From contig MKTY01000008.1 in the NCBI GenBank assembly GCA_001898485.1, positions 1 through 64,000 on the forward strand: 64,000 bases of DNA, in the 5' to 3' direction. The position numbers were made by a program, and so were the translations under genes. This DNA comes from Sphingobacteriales bacterium 46-32. GTDB taxonomy: Bacteria; Bacteroidota; Bacteroidia; Chitinophagales; Chitinophagaceae. The notes under the pieces are model-generated. The model was not told the origin of the DNA. It saw only the letters and a program-made list of their open reading frames with translations, and made no database searches. Shown one piece after another: positions 33,537 through 42,991 of the stretch. The stretch's first letter is position 1. Every line of letters starts with the position of its first letter.

Positions 33537-33564
33537 TAACAGGCGCTTATTTTAAATAAATGTA

Positions 33565-33595
33565 AAACCCGGCCTGATATGCCGGGTTTTCTTTT
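33565..33595 (+). terminator. Terminator hairpin after 33536
   Basis: AAACCCGGC and GCCGGGTTT pair around CTGATAT and are followed by TCTTTTG; placed 29 nt past the stop. Confidence 0.8.
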
Positions 33596-33673
33596 GCCTG
33601 TTGCACGAGCAATTTTAGCCTATTATTATCTAAAATGGTAAACCCGGGCCGGACTGCGCTGTTTCAGATAGTG

Positions 33674-33681
33674 TAATTTTG
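33674..33681 (+). promoter_or_regulatory. Promoter -7 box TAATTTTG of cysE-cysM
   Basis: Exact TAnnTTTG match ending 24 nt before ATG 33706. It rules out the TTG at 33679, which lies inside it. Confidence 0.55.
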
Positions 33682-33705
33682 CTTTCTATTCAGAAACCGG
33701 CCAGC

Positions 33706-34518
33706 ATGAACCCTTCCTTTTATAAAAAAATTTATCAGAAACAACAGGGCATCGAACAGGTTCCGCCCAATGAACGTATTGCCGGTTGGGCCAATCAATT
33801 GCTGCAGTTGCTTTATCCGGAACGATCAGACAGTTTTCCCGCTTCTGCCGATATGGTTGAAAAAGAGTTTGAGCGGCTCGCACGCGAGCTCACTATATTA
33901 TTCGAAGCCACCCGCGCCTGTGGCCCCTGCGATCATGCAGAAAAAGCACGGCAGTTTTTTGATACTGTACCGGAACTGTTGCGCATCATGGATACAGATA
34001 TCCAGGCCATCCTGGCCGGCGATCCGGCTGCACAAAGCCAATTTGAAGTAATCCGCGCCTATCCGGGTTTTTATGCTATTGCTATTTTCCGGATAGCACA
34101 TATGCTATTACAACTCGACATTCCCATATTACCCCGGATCCTGACCGAGCATGCCCACTCCGCCACAGGTATCGACATACACCCGGGAGCAACAATAGGT
34201 GAACACTTTTTTATCGACCATGGCACCGGTATTGTTATAGGAGAAACCACCGTAATCGGGCATCATGTAAAATTGTATCAGGGTGTGACACTGGGTGCAT
34301 TGAGTGTAGATAAAAGTATGGCCAATACCAAACGTCATCCCACTGTAGAAGATCATTGCATCATTTACTCCGGAGCTACCATACTCGGAGGAGATACTGT
34401 GATCGGGCATCACAGCATTGTAGGCGGTAACGTATGGCTTACGCGCAGCATAGCGCCTTATTCAACCGTATATCACAAACCTGAAATAGAAGTGGTAGAT
34501 CAACAAATCAATCTGTAA
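33706..34518 (+). CDS. cysE: Serine O-acetyltransferase
   Basis: 270-aa cytoplasmic enzyme that makes O-acetylserine from serine and acetyl-CoA, first step of cysteine synthesis. The N-terminal helical domain (about 1-125) is followed by an alpha-helix with EVIRAYPGFYAIAIFRIAH and a left-handed beta-helix of hexapeptide repeats: GIDIHPGATIGEHFFIDHGTGIVIGETTVIGHHV and GATILGGDTVIGHHSIVGG. The acetyl-CoA-type His-Asp region (FIDHGTG) is intact. It shares an operon with cysM, which starts 2 nt after its stop. The residue string CGPCDH in the N-domain is an odd Cys pair that might tie it to redox control (speculative). Confidence 0.93.
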   Translation: MNPSFYKKIYQKQQGIEQVPPNERIAGWANQLLQLLYPERSDSFPASADMVEKEFERLARELTILFEATRACGPCDHAEKARQFFDTVPELLRIMDTDIQAILAGDPAAQSQFEVIRAYPGFYAIAIFRIAHMLLQLDIPILPRILTEHAHSATGIDIHPGATIGEHFFIDHGTGIVIGETTVIGHHVKLYQGVTLGALSVDKSMANTKRHPTVEDHCIIYSGATILGGDTVIGHHSIVGGNVWLTRSIAPYSTVYHKPEIEVVDQQINL

Positions 34519-34520
34519 GT

Positions 34521-35393
34521 ATGGCAACTATTGCAGACCTCGTAGGCAACACGCCGATGGTAGAACTTCAGCAACTCAATCCTTATAAACACATCCGTAT
34601 ATACGCCAAACTGGAAGGCAACAACCCGGGCGGCAGTGTCAAAGACCGTCCTGCGCTCAACATGATCCGTTCGGCGGTGGAGCGTGGCGATATAAAACCG
34701 GGCATGAAACTCATTGAAGCCACCAGTGGCAATACCGGCATTGCCCTTGCCATGATTGCCCGTTTATATGGCCTGGAAATAGAGCTCATTATGCCGGCCA
34801 GCAGTACCCGTGAGCGTACGCTTACCATGGAAGCCTATGGCGCCAAAGTGATCCTGCTGGAGAGTATCGAAGCCTGCCGCGATTATGCAGAAGAGCAGGC
34901 TGCAACCGGCCGTTATCATATTCTCAATCAATTTGCCAATCCCGACAACTACATGGCACATTACAAGTCGACTGGCCCGGAGATCTGGCGCGACACACAG
35001 CAGGGCATCACTCATTTTGTGAGCAGCATGGGTACTACAGGTACCATCATGGGCTGCTCGCGTTATCTGAAAGAAGTAAACCCTGCTATCCAGATCGTAG
35101 GTTGCCAGCCTACGGAAGAATCATCTATCCCCGGCATCCGTCGATGGCCTGCCGCTTACCTTCCCAAAATATTCGAACCGGAGCGGGTAGACAGGGTGCT
35201 GGATGTATCGCAGGCGGAAGCCACTGAAATGAGCCGGAGACTGGCCAAAGAAGAAGGCATTTTTGCCGGCATGAGCAGCGGAGGAGCCGCCACAGCAGCT
35301 ATACGTCTGGCCAGCGAACTCTCGTCTGGAGTAATCGTATTTATTGCCTGCGACCGGGGAGACCGTTATCTGAGCAGCGATTTGTTTGGGTAA
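34521..35393 (+). CDS. cysM: Cysteine synthase B (O-acetylserine sulfhydrylase)
   Basis: 290-aa PLP enzyme: O-acetylserine plus sulfide (or thiosulfate, for the CysM type) gives cysteine. Marks: GNTPMVEL at the start, the PLP lysine in GGSVKDRPA (Lys41), the phosphate loop TSGNTGIALA and MGTTGTIMG. Only 2 nt separate it from the cysE stop, so the two form an operon sharing substrate. The short length and the missing C-terminal extension fit CysM rather than the longer CysK. The gene runs to 35393 and faces a convergent HsdR-N gene 10 nt away. Confidence 0.93.
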   Translation: MATIADLVGNTPMVELQQLNPYKHIRIYAKLEGNNPGGSVKDRPALNMIRSAVERGDIKPGMKLIEATSGNTGIALAMIARLYGLEIELIMPASSTRERTLTMEAYGAKVILLESIEACRDYAEEQAATGRYHILNQFANPDNYMAHYKSTGPEIWRDTQQGITHFVSSMGTTGTIMGCSRYLKEVNPAIQIVGCQPTEESSIPGIRRWPAAYLPKIFEPERVDRVLDVSQAEATEMSRRLAKEEGIFAGMSSGGAATAAIRLASELSSGVIVFIACDRGDRYLSSDLFG

Positions 35394-35403
35394 ATAATTG
35401 TTG

Positions 35404-35850
35404 TCATACATTGCCGGCCCAGCCAGGCAATGTATTGAGCAAAACAAGGTCATGCCCTTTTTTTTCCCAGCCATATGCCGCGTGGCCATTGGTTATTACC
35501 AGCAACCCTACCGGCACTGCCAGGTGATAACGCAGCAGCTGTTGCAACACCTGGTTATCCAGCACTACCGAAGGAGCTTTACACTCTACCATCATCCAGG
35601 GTTCGTGGGCTTTATTATACACGAGGATATCGAAACGTTTATTGAGCTCACCCAGCCTGATCGTCTTTTCCTGTGCTATCAGCGATGGCGGATAATGCAG
35701 CGCCTGTACCAGGTATTGAATAAAGTTCTGACGCACCCATTCTTCCGGCGTCAGAACCAGCCAGCGGCGGCGAAGGCGATCAAAGATCAGTTCCCGTCCT
35801 TTTTCGCGTTTTACCATAAAATCCGGGACCGGATACTCAATAGATAGCAT
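35404..35850 (-). CDS. Stand-alone HsdR N-terminal-like nuclease-fold domain protein
   Basis: 148-aa protein consisting of a type I restriction enzyme R-subunit N-terminal-like domain (HSDR_N_2 type). The PD-(D/E)xK-like core reads RFDILVYNKAHEPWMMVECKAP, with Asp and the Glu-x-Lys triad intact. There is no helicase motor and there are no hsdM or hsdS genes nearby, so it is not a restriction system by context. It is common as a single gene in Bacteroidota; the function is unknown. It is convergent with cysM. Confidence 0.85.
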   Translation of the reverse strand: MLSIEYPVPDFMVKREKGRELIFDRLRRRWLVLTPEEWVRQNFIQYLVQALHYPPSLIAQEKTIRLGELNKRFDILVYNKAHEPWMMVECKAPSVVLDNQVLQQLLRYHLAVPVGLLVITNGHAAYGWEKKGHDLVLLNTLPGWAGNV

Positions 35851-35934
35851 GCTTCAAAAGTAATTGATTAAATTGCGAAATGGCGCACCAGCCCGGCAAA
35901 TGCTTACCGGGTCTGTGCACCGCCTATCAGACAG

Positions 35935-36705
35935 ATGAAGACAAAACAAGAAATAGTAGAAAACTGGCTCCCCCGCTACACGGGCGAGAACCTGGAAAAT
36001 TTTGGTAAGTATATTCTCCTTACCAACTTCAGCAATTACGTAACCATGTTTGCTGAATGGAACAAAGTACCTGTCATTGGCCTGGGACGCCCCATGCAAT
36101 GTGCCACTGCCGACGACATCACCATCATCAACTTTGGTATGGGCAGCCCCACTGCCGCCACTGTTATGGACCTGCTGACCGCTATTGAACCCAAGGCTGT
36201 TTTATTTCTCGGAAAATGCGGCGGTCTGAAAAAAAGGAACAAACTCGGCGATCTTATTCTGCCCATTGCTGCTATCAGAGGCGAAGGAACCTCCAACGAC
36301 TACCTGCCTGCAGAGGTTCCGGCACTCCCTGCCTTTGCCTTGCAAAAAGCAGTATCCACCACCATCCGCGATTACAGCGTCGACTACTGGACCGGTGTGG
36401 TATACACCACCAACCGTCGTGTGTGGGAACATGATGAAGTCTTTAAAGAATACCTGCAAAAAGTACGGGCCTATGCCATTGACATGGAAACTGCTACCAT
36501 TTTCACCGTTGGCTTTTACAACAAGATTCCCACCGGAGCGCTGCTGCTGGTAAGTGATCAGCCAATGATTCCGGAAGGCGTAAAAACAGAAGAGAGCGAT
36601 AAATCAGTAACCGCACAATATGTAGAAAAACATTTGCATATCGGCATCGACTCTCTCAAACAGCTGATCAATGACGGCCTTACGGTGCGTCATCTGAAGT
36701 TTTAA
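35935..36705 (+). CDS. amn: AMP nucleosidase
   Basis: 256-aa nucleosidase of the Amn/phosphorylase-like superfamily (short form): AMP plus water gives adenine and ribose-5-phosphate. Visible family blocks: TIINFGMGSPTAATVMDLL (phosphate and ribose site), VLFLGKCGGL, RAYAIDMETATIF (base recognition with catalytic Glu) and GALLLVSDQPM. It lacks the N-terminal regulatory domain of the E. coli enzyme, which is normal for the short Bacteroidota form. ATG 35935 is the first Met in frame after a gap. Purine salvage partner of the phosphorylase at 16233. Confidence 0.9.
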   Translation: MKTKQEIVENWLPRYTGENLENFGKYILLTNFSNYVTMFAEWNKVPVIGLGRPMQCATADDITIINFGMGSPTAATVMDLLTAIEPKAVLFLGKCGGLKKRNKLGDLILPIAAIRGEGTSNDYLPAEVPALPAFALQKAVSTTIRDYSVDYWTGVVYTTNRRVWEHDEVFKEYLQKVRAYAIDMETATIFTVGFYNKIPTGALLLVSDQPMIPEGVKTEESDKSVTAQYVEKHLHIGIDSLKQLINDGLTVRHLKF

Positions 36706-36718
36706 AAACCCTGTATGT

Positions 36719-37102
36719 ATGAATACAAAACTGCTCCTGGTATTGAGTGCTGTTTTTGTGCTCACTATCTCTGCCGAGCGCTGCTCCGGCAACAGTAAGG
36801 AACCCGCCAGATATAAGGGAAAACTGGAGATTAAAGGCATTTGTATGAACTACACACTTAGCCTGCTGGAGGGTAAGATAGATACCACGCTCATCAATTC
36901 CAGCTGGACAGATGAGACAACCGGCAAAACATACAGCCAGGTATTTGGGCTGGGTAATCCCTGCCGGTTTCCTGATACGATCAAAGAAGGCGATGAGTTT
37001 TATTTCTACATAGACTCCAGCAAACAGGAAAACTGCGCCGTGTGTATGGCCTATTACCCAACACCATCGCGTAAGCTATCCATAAAAGTAGTACCCAAAT
37101 AA
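36719..37102 (+). CDS. Small secreted Cys-containing protein
   Basis: 127-aa protein with a signal peptide (about 1-20; [14 protein letters not shown], where Cys22 could be a weak lipobox site) and a mature part with Cys in GICMNYT, GNPCRF and [10 protein letters not shown]. Sequence character is that of a small periplasmic or surface protein; no family is recognised. It overlaps the ABC ATPase gene by one nucleotide (its TAA and the next ATG share the A) and starts 13 nt after amn, so the three are probably co-transcribed. Its link to the transporter is positional only. Confidence 0.65.
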   Translation: MNTKLLLVLSAVFVLTISAERCSGNSKEPARYKGKLEIKGICMNYTLSLLEGKIDTTLINSSWTDETTGKTYSQVFGLGNPCRFPDTIKEGDEFYFYIDSSKQENCAVCMAYYPTPSRKLSIKVVPK

Positions 37103-38796
37103 TGGAGCCGCTGCTGCGTATAGACAATCTTACGCTTTCTTTTCATACAGAAAATGGCACTACCCGGGCGCTGGAGCAGGTCAGCTTCAGCGTGTCTGCC
37201 GGTGAAGTGGTGGCCTTGGTGGGCGAATCAGGCTCCGGCAAATCCGTAACATCACTTTCCATTTTACAATTACTCCCACCTCATACTGCCCGATACGAAG
37301 AGGGCGCTATATATTTTTCTGAAGGCAGCAGGCCAGTTCTCAACCTGCTAACCCTTCCTGAAAAAGAGCTGCAGAAAATACGCGGACATCATATTGCCAT
37401 GATCTTCCAGGAGCCCATGACATCGCTTAACCCGGTCATGACCTGCGGGCGGCAGGTAATGGAAGCGCTGCGTATGCACAAAAAACTGAGTTATAAGGAG
37501 GCCCGGGAACAAACGCTCAACTGGTTTGCCAAAGTAAAACTCCCCGACCCGCAACATACCTTTCAGAAATACCCGCATCAGCTGAGCGGAGGGCAGAAAC
37601 AACGGGTCATGATAGCTCTGGCGATGTGCTGCGAACCGAAGCTGCTCATCTGCGATGAACCGACCACTGCACTGGACGTAACCGTACAAAAAACAATCCT
37701 CGAGCTGCTGAAGGAACTGCAACAGCAAACAGGTATGGGTATCATCTTTATCACACACGACCTGGGAGTGGTGGCAGAAATCGCAGACCGCACCATCGTG
37801 ATGCTGAAAGGGAAAATTGTAGAAGAAAATACCGTCAGGGAAATTTTCCACCACCCCGTACATCCGTATACGCGTGGTCTGCTGGCCTGCCGGCCTGTGT
37901 TGCATGAAAAAGGAAAAAGACTTCCTGTAGTGGCCGATTTTCTTGCCGGCAATCACAGTCCGATTAATCAGACCAGTATTATTCAACCGCCTGTCTCTTC
38001 AGAAGTGCTGATAAAGGCCGATAAACTATCTGTCTGGTACCCCACCCGGCGATCGTGGCTGGGTACACCTCTTGCCTATACCAAAGCAGTTGACGAAGTG
38101 AGTTTCGATATCTATAAAGGAGAAGTACTCGGCCTTGTTGGTGAAAGCGGATGCGGTAAAACCACTTTAGGACGCACACTACTGCGGCTAATCGAACCAA
38201 CCAGCGGTCATCTGTATTATAAAGAGGAAGACATCAGCTGCATTTCGGGCAACCGCCTGCGTCCTTTAAGAAAAGAGATACAACTGGTTTTCCAGGACCC
38301 GTTTTCATCACTCAATCCACGCTTACCTGTGGGGCCTGCCATTGCAGAACCGCTGCAGGTACATTATCCTGCCTTCAATGCGCAGCAGCGGAGAGAGCGG
38401 GTGATGGAGCTGCTTGAAAAAGTGGGGTTAAATGCAACGCACTACAACCGTTACCCGCATGAGTTTTCCGGAGGGCAAAGACAACGGATTGTTATTGCCC
38501 GTGCGCTGGCTCTCAATCCGTCCTTCCTGGTTTGCGATGAATCGGTATCGGCTCTCGATGTAAGCGTACAGGCCCAGGTTCTCAACCTGCTCAACGATCT
38601 GCGTGCAGAATTTGGATTTACGGTTGTATTCATCTCACACGATCTTTCGGTGGTGCGCTACATCAGCGACCGGATAATGGTCATGTACAAAGGAAAAATT
38701 GAAGAGAGCGGCCCTGCCACACAGGTATACCAGCATCCGCAATCGGCTTATACACAAAGACTGATTGCTGCCATACCTGCAGGCATTCCTGTTTGA
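37102..38796 (+). CDS. Double-cassette peptide ABC transporter ATPase (DppD-DppF type)
   Basis: 564-aa protein with two complete ABC ATPase domains. First: Walker A GESGSGKS (residue 41), signature LSGGQKQRV, Walker [13 protein letters not shown]. Second: Walker A GESGCGKT (residue 347), signature [24 protein letters not shown]. Each is followed by the oligopeptide-transporter C-terminal region ([16 protein letters not shown]). Such fused OppDF/DppDF proteins power peptide or nickel uptake; the permease and binding protein are not in the window. In the second domain, Walker B ends in ESVSALD instead of EPTSALD, still with the catalytic Glu. Confidence 0.93.
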   Translation: MEPLLRIDNLTLSFHTENGTTRALEQVSFSVSAGEVVALVGESGSGKSVTSLSILQLLPPHTARYEEGAIYFSEGSRPVLNLLTLPEKELQKIRGHHIAMIFQEPMTSLNPVMTCGRQVMEALRMHKKLSYKEAREQTLNWFAKVKLPDPQHTFQKYPHQLSGGQKQRVMIALAMCCEPKLLICDEPTTALDVTVQKTILELLKELQQQTGMGIIFITHDLGVVAEIADRTIVMLKGKIVEENTVREIFHHPVHPYTRGLLACRPVLHEKGKRLPVVADFLAGNHSPINQTSIIQPPVSSEVLIKADKLSVWYPTRRSWLGTPLAYTKAVDEVSFDIYKGEVLGLVGESGCGKTTLGRTLLRLIEPTSGHLYYKEEDISCISGNRLRPLRKEIQLVFQDPFSSLNPRLPVGPAIAEPLQVHYPAFNAQQRRERVMELLEKVGLNATHYNRYPHEFSGGQRQRIVIARALALNPSFLVCDESVSALDVSVQAQVLNLLNDLRAEFGFTVVFISHDLSVVRYISDRIMVMYKGKIEESGPATQVYQHPQSAYTQRLIAAIPAGIPV

Positions 38797-41700
38797 TCAA
38801 TCCCCTTCCTCATCAACAATGCCGGGCACTACTTCGTCCGAATCATTATCTGTTTCGCTATCAAAAAATTCACGGCCGCTTCTGCGATGGCTGTATATAA
38901 GACGCTTGAGTTCCTTAGCCAGCTGAGTTGCCACCGGTTCATCTTCTTTTAACCGGGTAGTACCCAGCCTGCTGAGACGAAACGGCGATTGCGCACTCCA
39001 TGACCGGTCATAATAATAATATTCGCTGCTCTCATCCTCACTCTCTTCAATATCTGCAAAGGCAAACTTCTTCTCGTCGGCCGGTAGCAACCCTACTGAC
39101 CCCAGATACCAGGTAAGATCATCTTTTTTCTTTTTATACTTAAAGAAATAGACATACCCTTTTTTCCCTTTAACCTTTGCCTGCAAACGACTCAGATACA
39201 CCACTGAATCGGGTTTTGAATAAGAGGAAGCTGCACTAATCAGCTTACTGCGTCCCAGTTCGATATGGTTATTGTAACGTGCAGGGAATTTATCCAGCTG
39301 TTTTATTTTCTTCAACCCATTATACAGATCGTAGCGATACTCATCGAGGCTGGCAAAATAAGTAAGCATGGTATCGGGGATACTCTTCTTATTGCGCAGC
39401 AGCAGCAGCGTAGTGGTATACTTCAGTTGTTTATCCGCAGATGCCAGCATTTGCTGCATCAGTGTTGGCACGGCAGGTTTACTGTCCCAGAACGGCATTA
39501 ACAGACGGGCATATAACTGCAGATCATCGTTGCCCGGGTCTTTATCGCCATCATTGTAGCGGTTATATCCGTTGCCGGTTTCATCATCTCTTTTCTTTTC
39601 TGCTTCCTTAATGGATTTTTGTTTCTCGAGAATGGCCTGTTTGCGCACCTCCTGTTTGGCTTCCAGCAGAAACTTGCTGTAGTAGCTTTCATAATCGGCA
39701 GGCTTCAGCTGGTTACTGTCAACCATTTCTGCCATCAGCATCATCAGCACATCTTTATAATCGCCGAGGTTGATCAATGGCAACAGATCGGTGAGTACAG
39801 TTTTGGTTAGCTGCAATGAATCATACAGGTTGCCCATAAAATTGCCGCCGAAATAAGGCCGGTCGCCTCCTCTGCTGTTACGTATGGTATAATTACCATA
39901 CTCGTTCCACGAATTGGATGCAGCGCCCAGTACCGGTGGTTCTGCGGTTACGATATCTCTGAACCTGCCGATGGCATATTTTGTCTTTTGCTGTACCAGG
40001 CTGTTGAGTGCTGCCAGTTGAATGTCGAGGGTATCATTGGCCGCCTGGTAGATTTTAACCAGCGCATCTGTGGCAGCAGGCGTTTGTATTCTGCGCAGCT
40101 TGCCAATCAGTTCTTTTTTGGTGTCGAGATATTTCTTTTCGCTCCAGCTCAATGAGCCGATCGATTGTATCAATTGAGGCAGATCGGTAGAATCGACCCG
40201 CAGGTAACTTAATCCGCCTGCCGCTCGCTTACGGGCAGTACTGTCTCCTTTCAGAAAATCGTCGAAGAACAGTTTTGATTTTTTGGTGAAAGGATCATAC
40301 GCGGTAAGGGTATCGGACGGGGTGAAGCTATCAAAGAAATTACGCAAAAAACTACTCGGCTGACTGAGTGTATCCAGCTGGGCAGACAACCCAAACCCAA
40401 CTCCTTTTCTATAATAATTTTTAACCCATAACAGTCGGCTGCTGGCGGTGTCTGACAACTGGCTTTCCCAAACTCTGTATCCGTTTGGCAGATCATATTT
40501 CTTTTTGCTGCGTACAATCCAGGTCGTATCGCTGCCTGCCGGATATATGGCTTCTTTTTCAAGAACCGTTGTATCATCTACCTCCATATAACGGCCCACT
40601 TTATAGAAATTCACGAAGATGCGCTCACCGGTGGTATCGTTGCGAATGATCTTGCTTTTAAATACACCACCATTCATTACACGTTCCATTTCATCTTCAT
40701 CATCTCCTCCGCCATACCCATAATTGTATTGGGGCAGTTCCATTTTTTCTTTGGCTGCCTCAGGAAATACCGGGCTCATCACAGAAAAATTGAGCGTGGT
40801 ATCTACCCGTTTTACCGCGGCTGGGTATTGGTAGGGTTTGATGGTAAACGAACGCATGAAATGATCGAGTGCCGGTCCGTTCTTTTTACCGCAGGCTATA
40901 AGGGTGTAGTAATGCGGGCCTTCGATGATAAATCGTACCTGGTAAAAACGACCATTTTTATCTTTATAGGTGGCGTCGAGCGAAGGATAGCCCTGCCATT
41001 TGCCCATCTTTCTGGTCAATTGTTTGTCCATATATTCAGAAGCGCCAAAGCTTTCCTCCATCAGCTGCAGATCAAAGCTGTCTTCTTCGGCAAAATTGTG
41101 GTTATGGATATCAGACCGGATGATCCGGAAAAAATTGCCGTTCGCAACATCTGCCGCGTCGTATATCCAGCTACCGTCATTACCGGTAAAGGGGTCATGC
41201 GGCATATCGGCCACAAAGCCTCCCATCGGCGCCGTGATTTTTTTCCATTGAGCCGGGGCAGGTACTGACTTGAATTCTTTGAGCTGAATACTATTGAAAA
41301 AGCGGGAAGCTTCTTCTCCCTTGCTCACATATTCGCCGGTACCGCTCATCTTGAAAACAATTACTTCAAACGGGGTAACAAAAATATTGTAGCGCTGTAT
41401 ATCACCACGGCGTGTGCGATTGGTAATATCCAGCCCCTGGTAACCGTTGCGCGTAATATTGGTGCGTGTCAGAATTTTGCCGGGTATGTTTTCGTAAAGC
41501 AGGCTGTCTACTATATGGCGTACGCGATCAGTGGAGTGACTCCAGAGCCAGGCATTCGTCATTACACGTGTGACCATGTAATAACTGCCGTTGGCCATAT
41601 CAGCATACTGCTCCTGCGATATCCCATTTTGTTCCCCAAAACGGTAGAACCTGCCGGGGATATCTACTCTATATACACCATCCTCTGCTGTTTGCGTGGA

Positions 41701-42651
41701 GAATACTACAGGTACCCGCAATTTCTCTACCTGGTTTTTGTGCTGGCTATCGCGATCTATCATTTTTACGGGGCGCAGGCGATAACCGCTGGCACGAAGA
41801 ATTTCGATCACGCCTCTTTGCCCGGGCAAATGTGCAGCGCCCACTCCTACAAACAGCGACTGGCCGGTACGCAAAATAGAATCGATATTGCCTGCCTGTA
41901 TTTCATTTCGGCGATACAGAAATTTTTCATCAAATGCCTGACTGAAACTGTTTACTTTATTGATCGAGTCGAGCCAGTCGAGGTTGCCGCTGCGATAGGC
42001 TTCCTGGAGACGGCCGGAAGAGAAGCTTCCTTCATTATCGTAACTGCGCTCTTTCCGGTCTTTTTCTTTGGCGGCATCCTTGTATGCTTCTGCCATCAGC
42101 TTCATACTTTCTGCATACTGCTCTACGCCTGCCACCTTTTTGCCCCAGCGCTTACCGCACTGGTAAATGTACATATCGAGGTAGGTATCTTCTTCAAAAT
42201 CGTTTGATTCATCGCCATAAGTCCGGTACAGCAGATTATTGATAGCAGACGGGTTGCTGTAAAGAGCACGTTCTATTTTTTTATCGTATTTATAAAATTT
42301 AAGTGTGCTCTGTGTAAGGTAATCGCCGGGAGGGGAAAAGAAGTCGCTGCCCCGCGAGCGTTGATAACGTTCGGTTTCCAGGTCGTAGCGGGTCATATCT
42401 TCCTGCCACGATTCGGGGTTTGTTTCCAGTGCCACCACATCGGCCTGCTGTATACCCAGGTAAAATGAGTCTGCCAGGTGAAAAGCCAGTTTGCTGCTCA
42501 CGTGCATGGTACCAAAGAGGTATGAAGGTTTTTTGAGGCCATTGCCGGTAATTTCCCACAACAGTCCCTGATACTTTTTGTTTTTCAGGCGGGGGGCCTG
42601 GGCGCTTACCAGGCAGGGCAGCAATAAGAGGAGGAGTAGGGTTCGTTTCAT
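38797..42651 (-). CDS. Giant TraB/GumN-family protein
   Basis: 1284-aa secreted protein: signal peptide 1-17 (ending CLVSAQ), then a TraB/GumN domain (about 24-290) with PSYLFGTMHVS, ALETNPESW and FVGVGAAHLPGQRG as in family members. About 1000 further residues are not of a family I recognise; they include beta-rich blocks and a helical stretch about 850-1090 that might be armadillo-like. The TraB/GumN domain is a probable metal-dependent protease (erythromycin esterase-like fold) in other work. ATG 42651 is chosen over 42696 because the signal peptide begins at MKRTLLL. Its stop abuts the ABC ATPase stop (shared TGATCA). The acidic tail is DNDSDEVVP...EEGD. Confidence 0.85.
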   Translation of the reverse strand: MKRTLLLLLLLPCLVSAQAPRLKNKKYQGLLWEITGNGLKKPSYLFGTMHVSSKLAFHLADSFYLGIQQADVVALETNPESWQEDMTRYDLETERYQRSRGSDFFSPPGDYLTQSTLKFYKYDKKIERALYSNPSAINNLLYRTYGDESNDFEEDTYLDMYIYQCGKRWGKKVAGVEQYAESMKLMAEAYKDAAKEKDRKERSYDNEGSFSSGRLQEAYRSGNLDWLDSINKVNSFSQAFDEKFLYRRNEIQAGNIDSILRTGQSLFVGVGAAHLPGQRGVIEILRASGYRLRPVKMIDRDSQHKNQVEKLRVPVVFSTQTAEDGVYRVDIPGRFYRFGEQNGISQEQYADMANGSYYMVTRVMTNAWLWSHSTDRVRHIVDSLLYENIPGKILTRTNITRNGYQGLDITNRTRRGDIQRYNIFVTPFEVIVFKMSGTGEYVSKGEEASRFFNSIQLKEFKSVPAPAQWKKITAPMGGFVADMPHDPFTGNDGSWIYDAADVANGNFFRIIRSDIHNHNFAEEDSFDLQLMEESFGASEYMDKQLTRKMGKWQGYPSLDATYKDKNGRFYQVRFIIEGPHYYTLIACGKKNGPALDHFMRSFTIKPYQYPAAVKRVDTTLNFSVMSPVFPEAAKEKMELPQYNYGYGGGDDEDEMERVMNGGVFKSKIIRNDTTGERIFVNFYKVGRYMEVDDTTVLEKEAIYPAGSDTTWIVRSKKKYDLPNGYRVWESQLSDTASSRLLWVKNYYRKGVGFGLSAQLDTLSQPSSFLRNFFDSFTPSDTLTAYDPFTKKSKLFFDDFLKGDSTARKRAAGGLSYLRVDSTDLPQLIQSIGSLSWSEKKYLDTKKELIGKLRRIQTPAATDALVKIYQAANDTLDIQLAALNSLVQQKTKYAIGRFRDIVTAEPPVLGAASNSWNEYGNYTIRNSRGGDRPYFGGNFMGNLYDSLQLTKTVLTDLLPLINLGDYKDVLMMLMAEMVDSNQLKPADYESYYSKFLLEAKQEVRKQAILEKQKSIKEAEKKRDDETGNGYNRYNDGDKDPGNDDLQLYARLLMPFWDSKPAVPTLMQQMLASADKQLKYTTTLLLLRNKKSIPDTMLTYFASLDEYRYDLYNGLKKIKQLDKFPARYNNHIELGRSKLISAASSYSKPDSVVYLSRLQAKVKGKKGYVYFFKYKKKKDDLTWYLGSVGLLPADEKKFAFADIEESEDESSEYYYYDRSWSAQSPFRLSRLGTTRLKEDEPVATQLAKELKRLIYSHRRSGREFFDSETDNDSDEVVPGIVDEEGD

Positions 42652-42859
42652 ACAATTCCTATGATTCATTTTGGAGACAATTACACAGCCAGTCACTTCC
42701 CAACCGGCGCATCAATATCTGGCAGGCAGTGTTTTAGGTGGGCTGGATGGTAAATTACCACCGATTTGGGGTATTAACGGGAAAAAAGAGCAAAAAGTCT
42801 GACAAACAGCCTGAATCAAAAAATTATACACCCCTCTGGGGGTTATCTGGTTAATTTTG

Positions 42860-42867
42860 TACCTTTG
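42860..42867 (+). promoter_or_regulatory. Promoter -7 box TACCTTTG before queA
   Basis: Exact TAnnTTTG match about 125 nt upstream of the queA start, giving an unusually long leader for this window. Confidence 0.5.
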
Positions 42868-42888
42868 CACGCTTTAAAAGCTGTCCGC

Positions 42889-42963
42889 ATGACCAGGCCC
42901 GGTGCCGTAAGACCGGGGATGGATGCACGCTCCCCAGGTATCTTCTACCGGTTTGAGTCATGA
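42889..42963 (+). other. Possible 24-codon leader reading frame before queA
   Basis: ATG 42889 opens a 24-codon frame ending TGA at 42961-42963, 28 nt before the queA ATG. Its codons lie across two GC-rich hairpins: CCCGGT/ACCGGG (about 42897-42916) and GGGG/CCCC near 42915-42935. It could be a leader peptide or just chance; the leader region as a whole looks structured. Confidence 0.2.
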
Positions 42964-42991
42964 GACCTTATATAAAATTGTCAATAAACTC

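Noticed and set aside
42860-42991. preQ1 or SAM riboswitch before queA
   Set aside because: None of the core motifs that I know of these riboswitches can be seen; kept only as a structured-leader observation.
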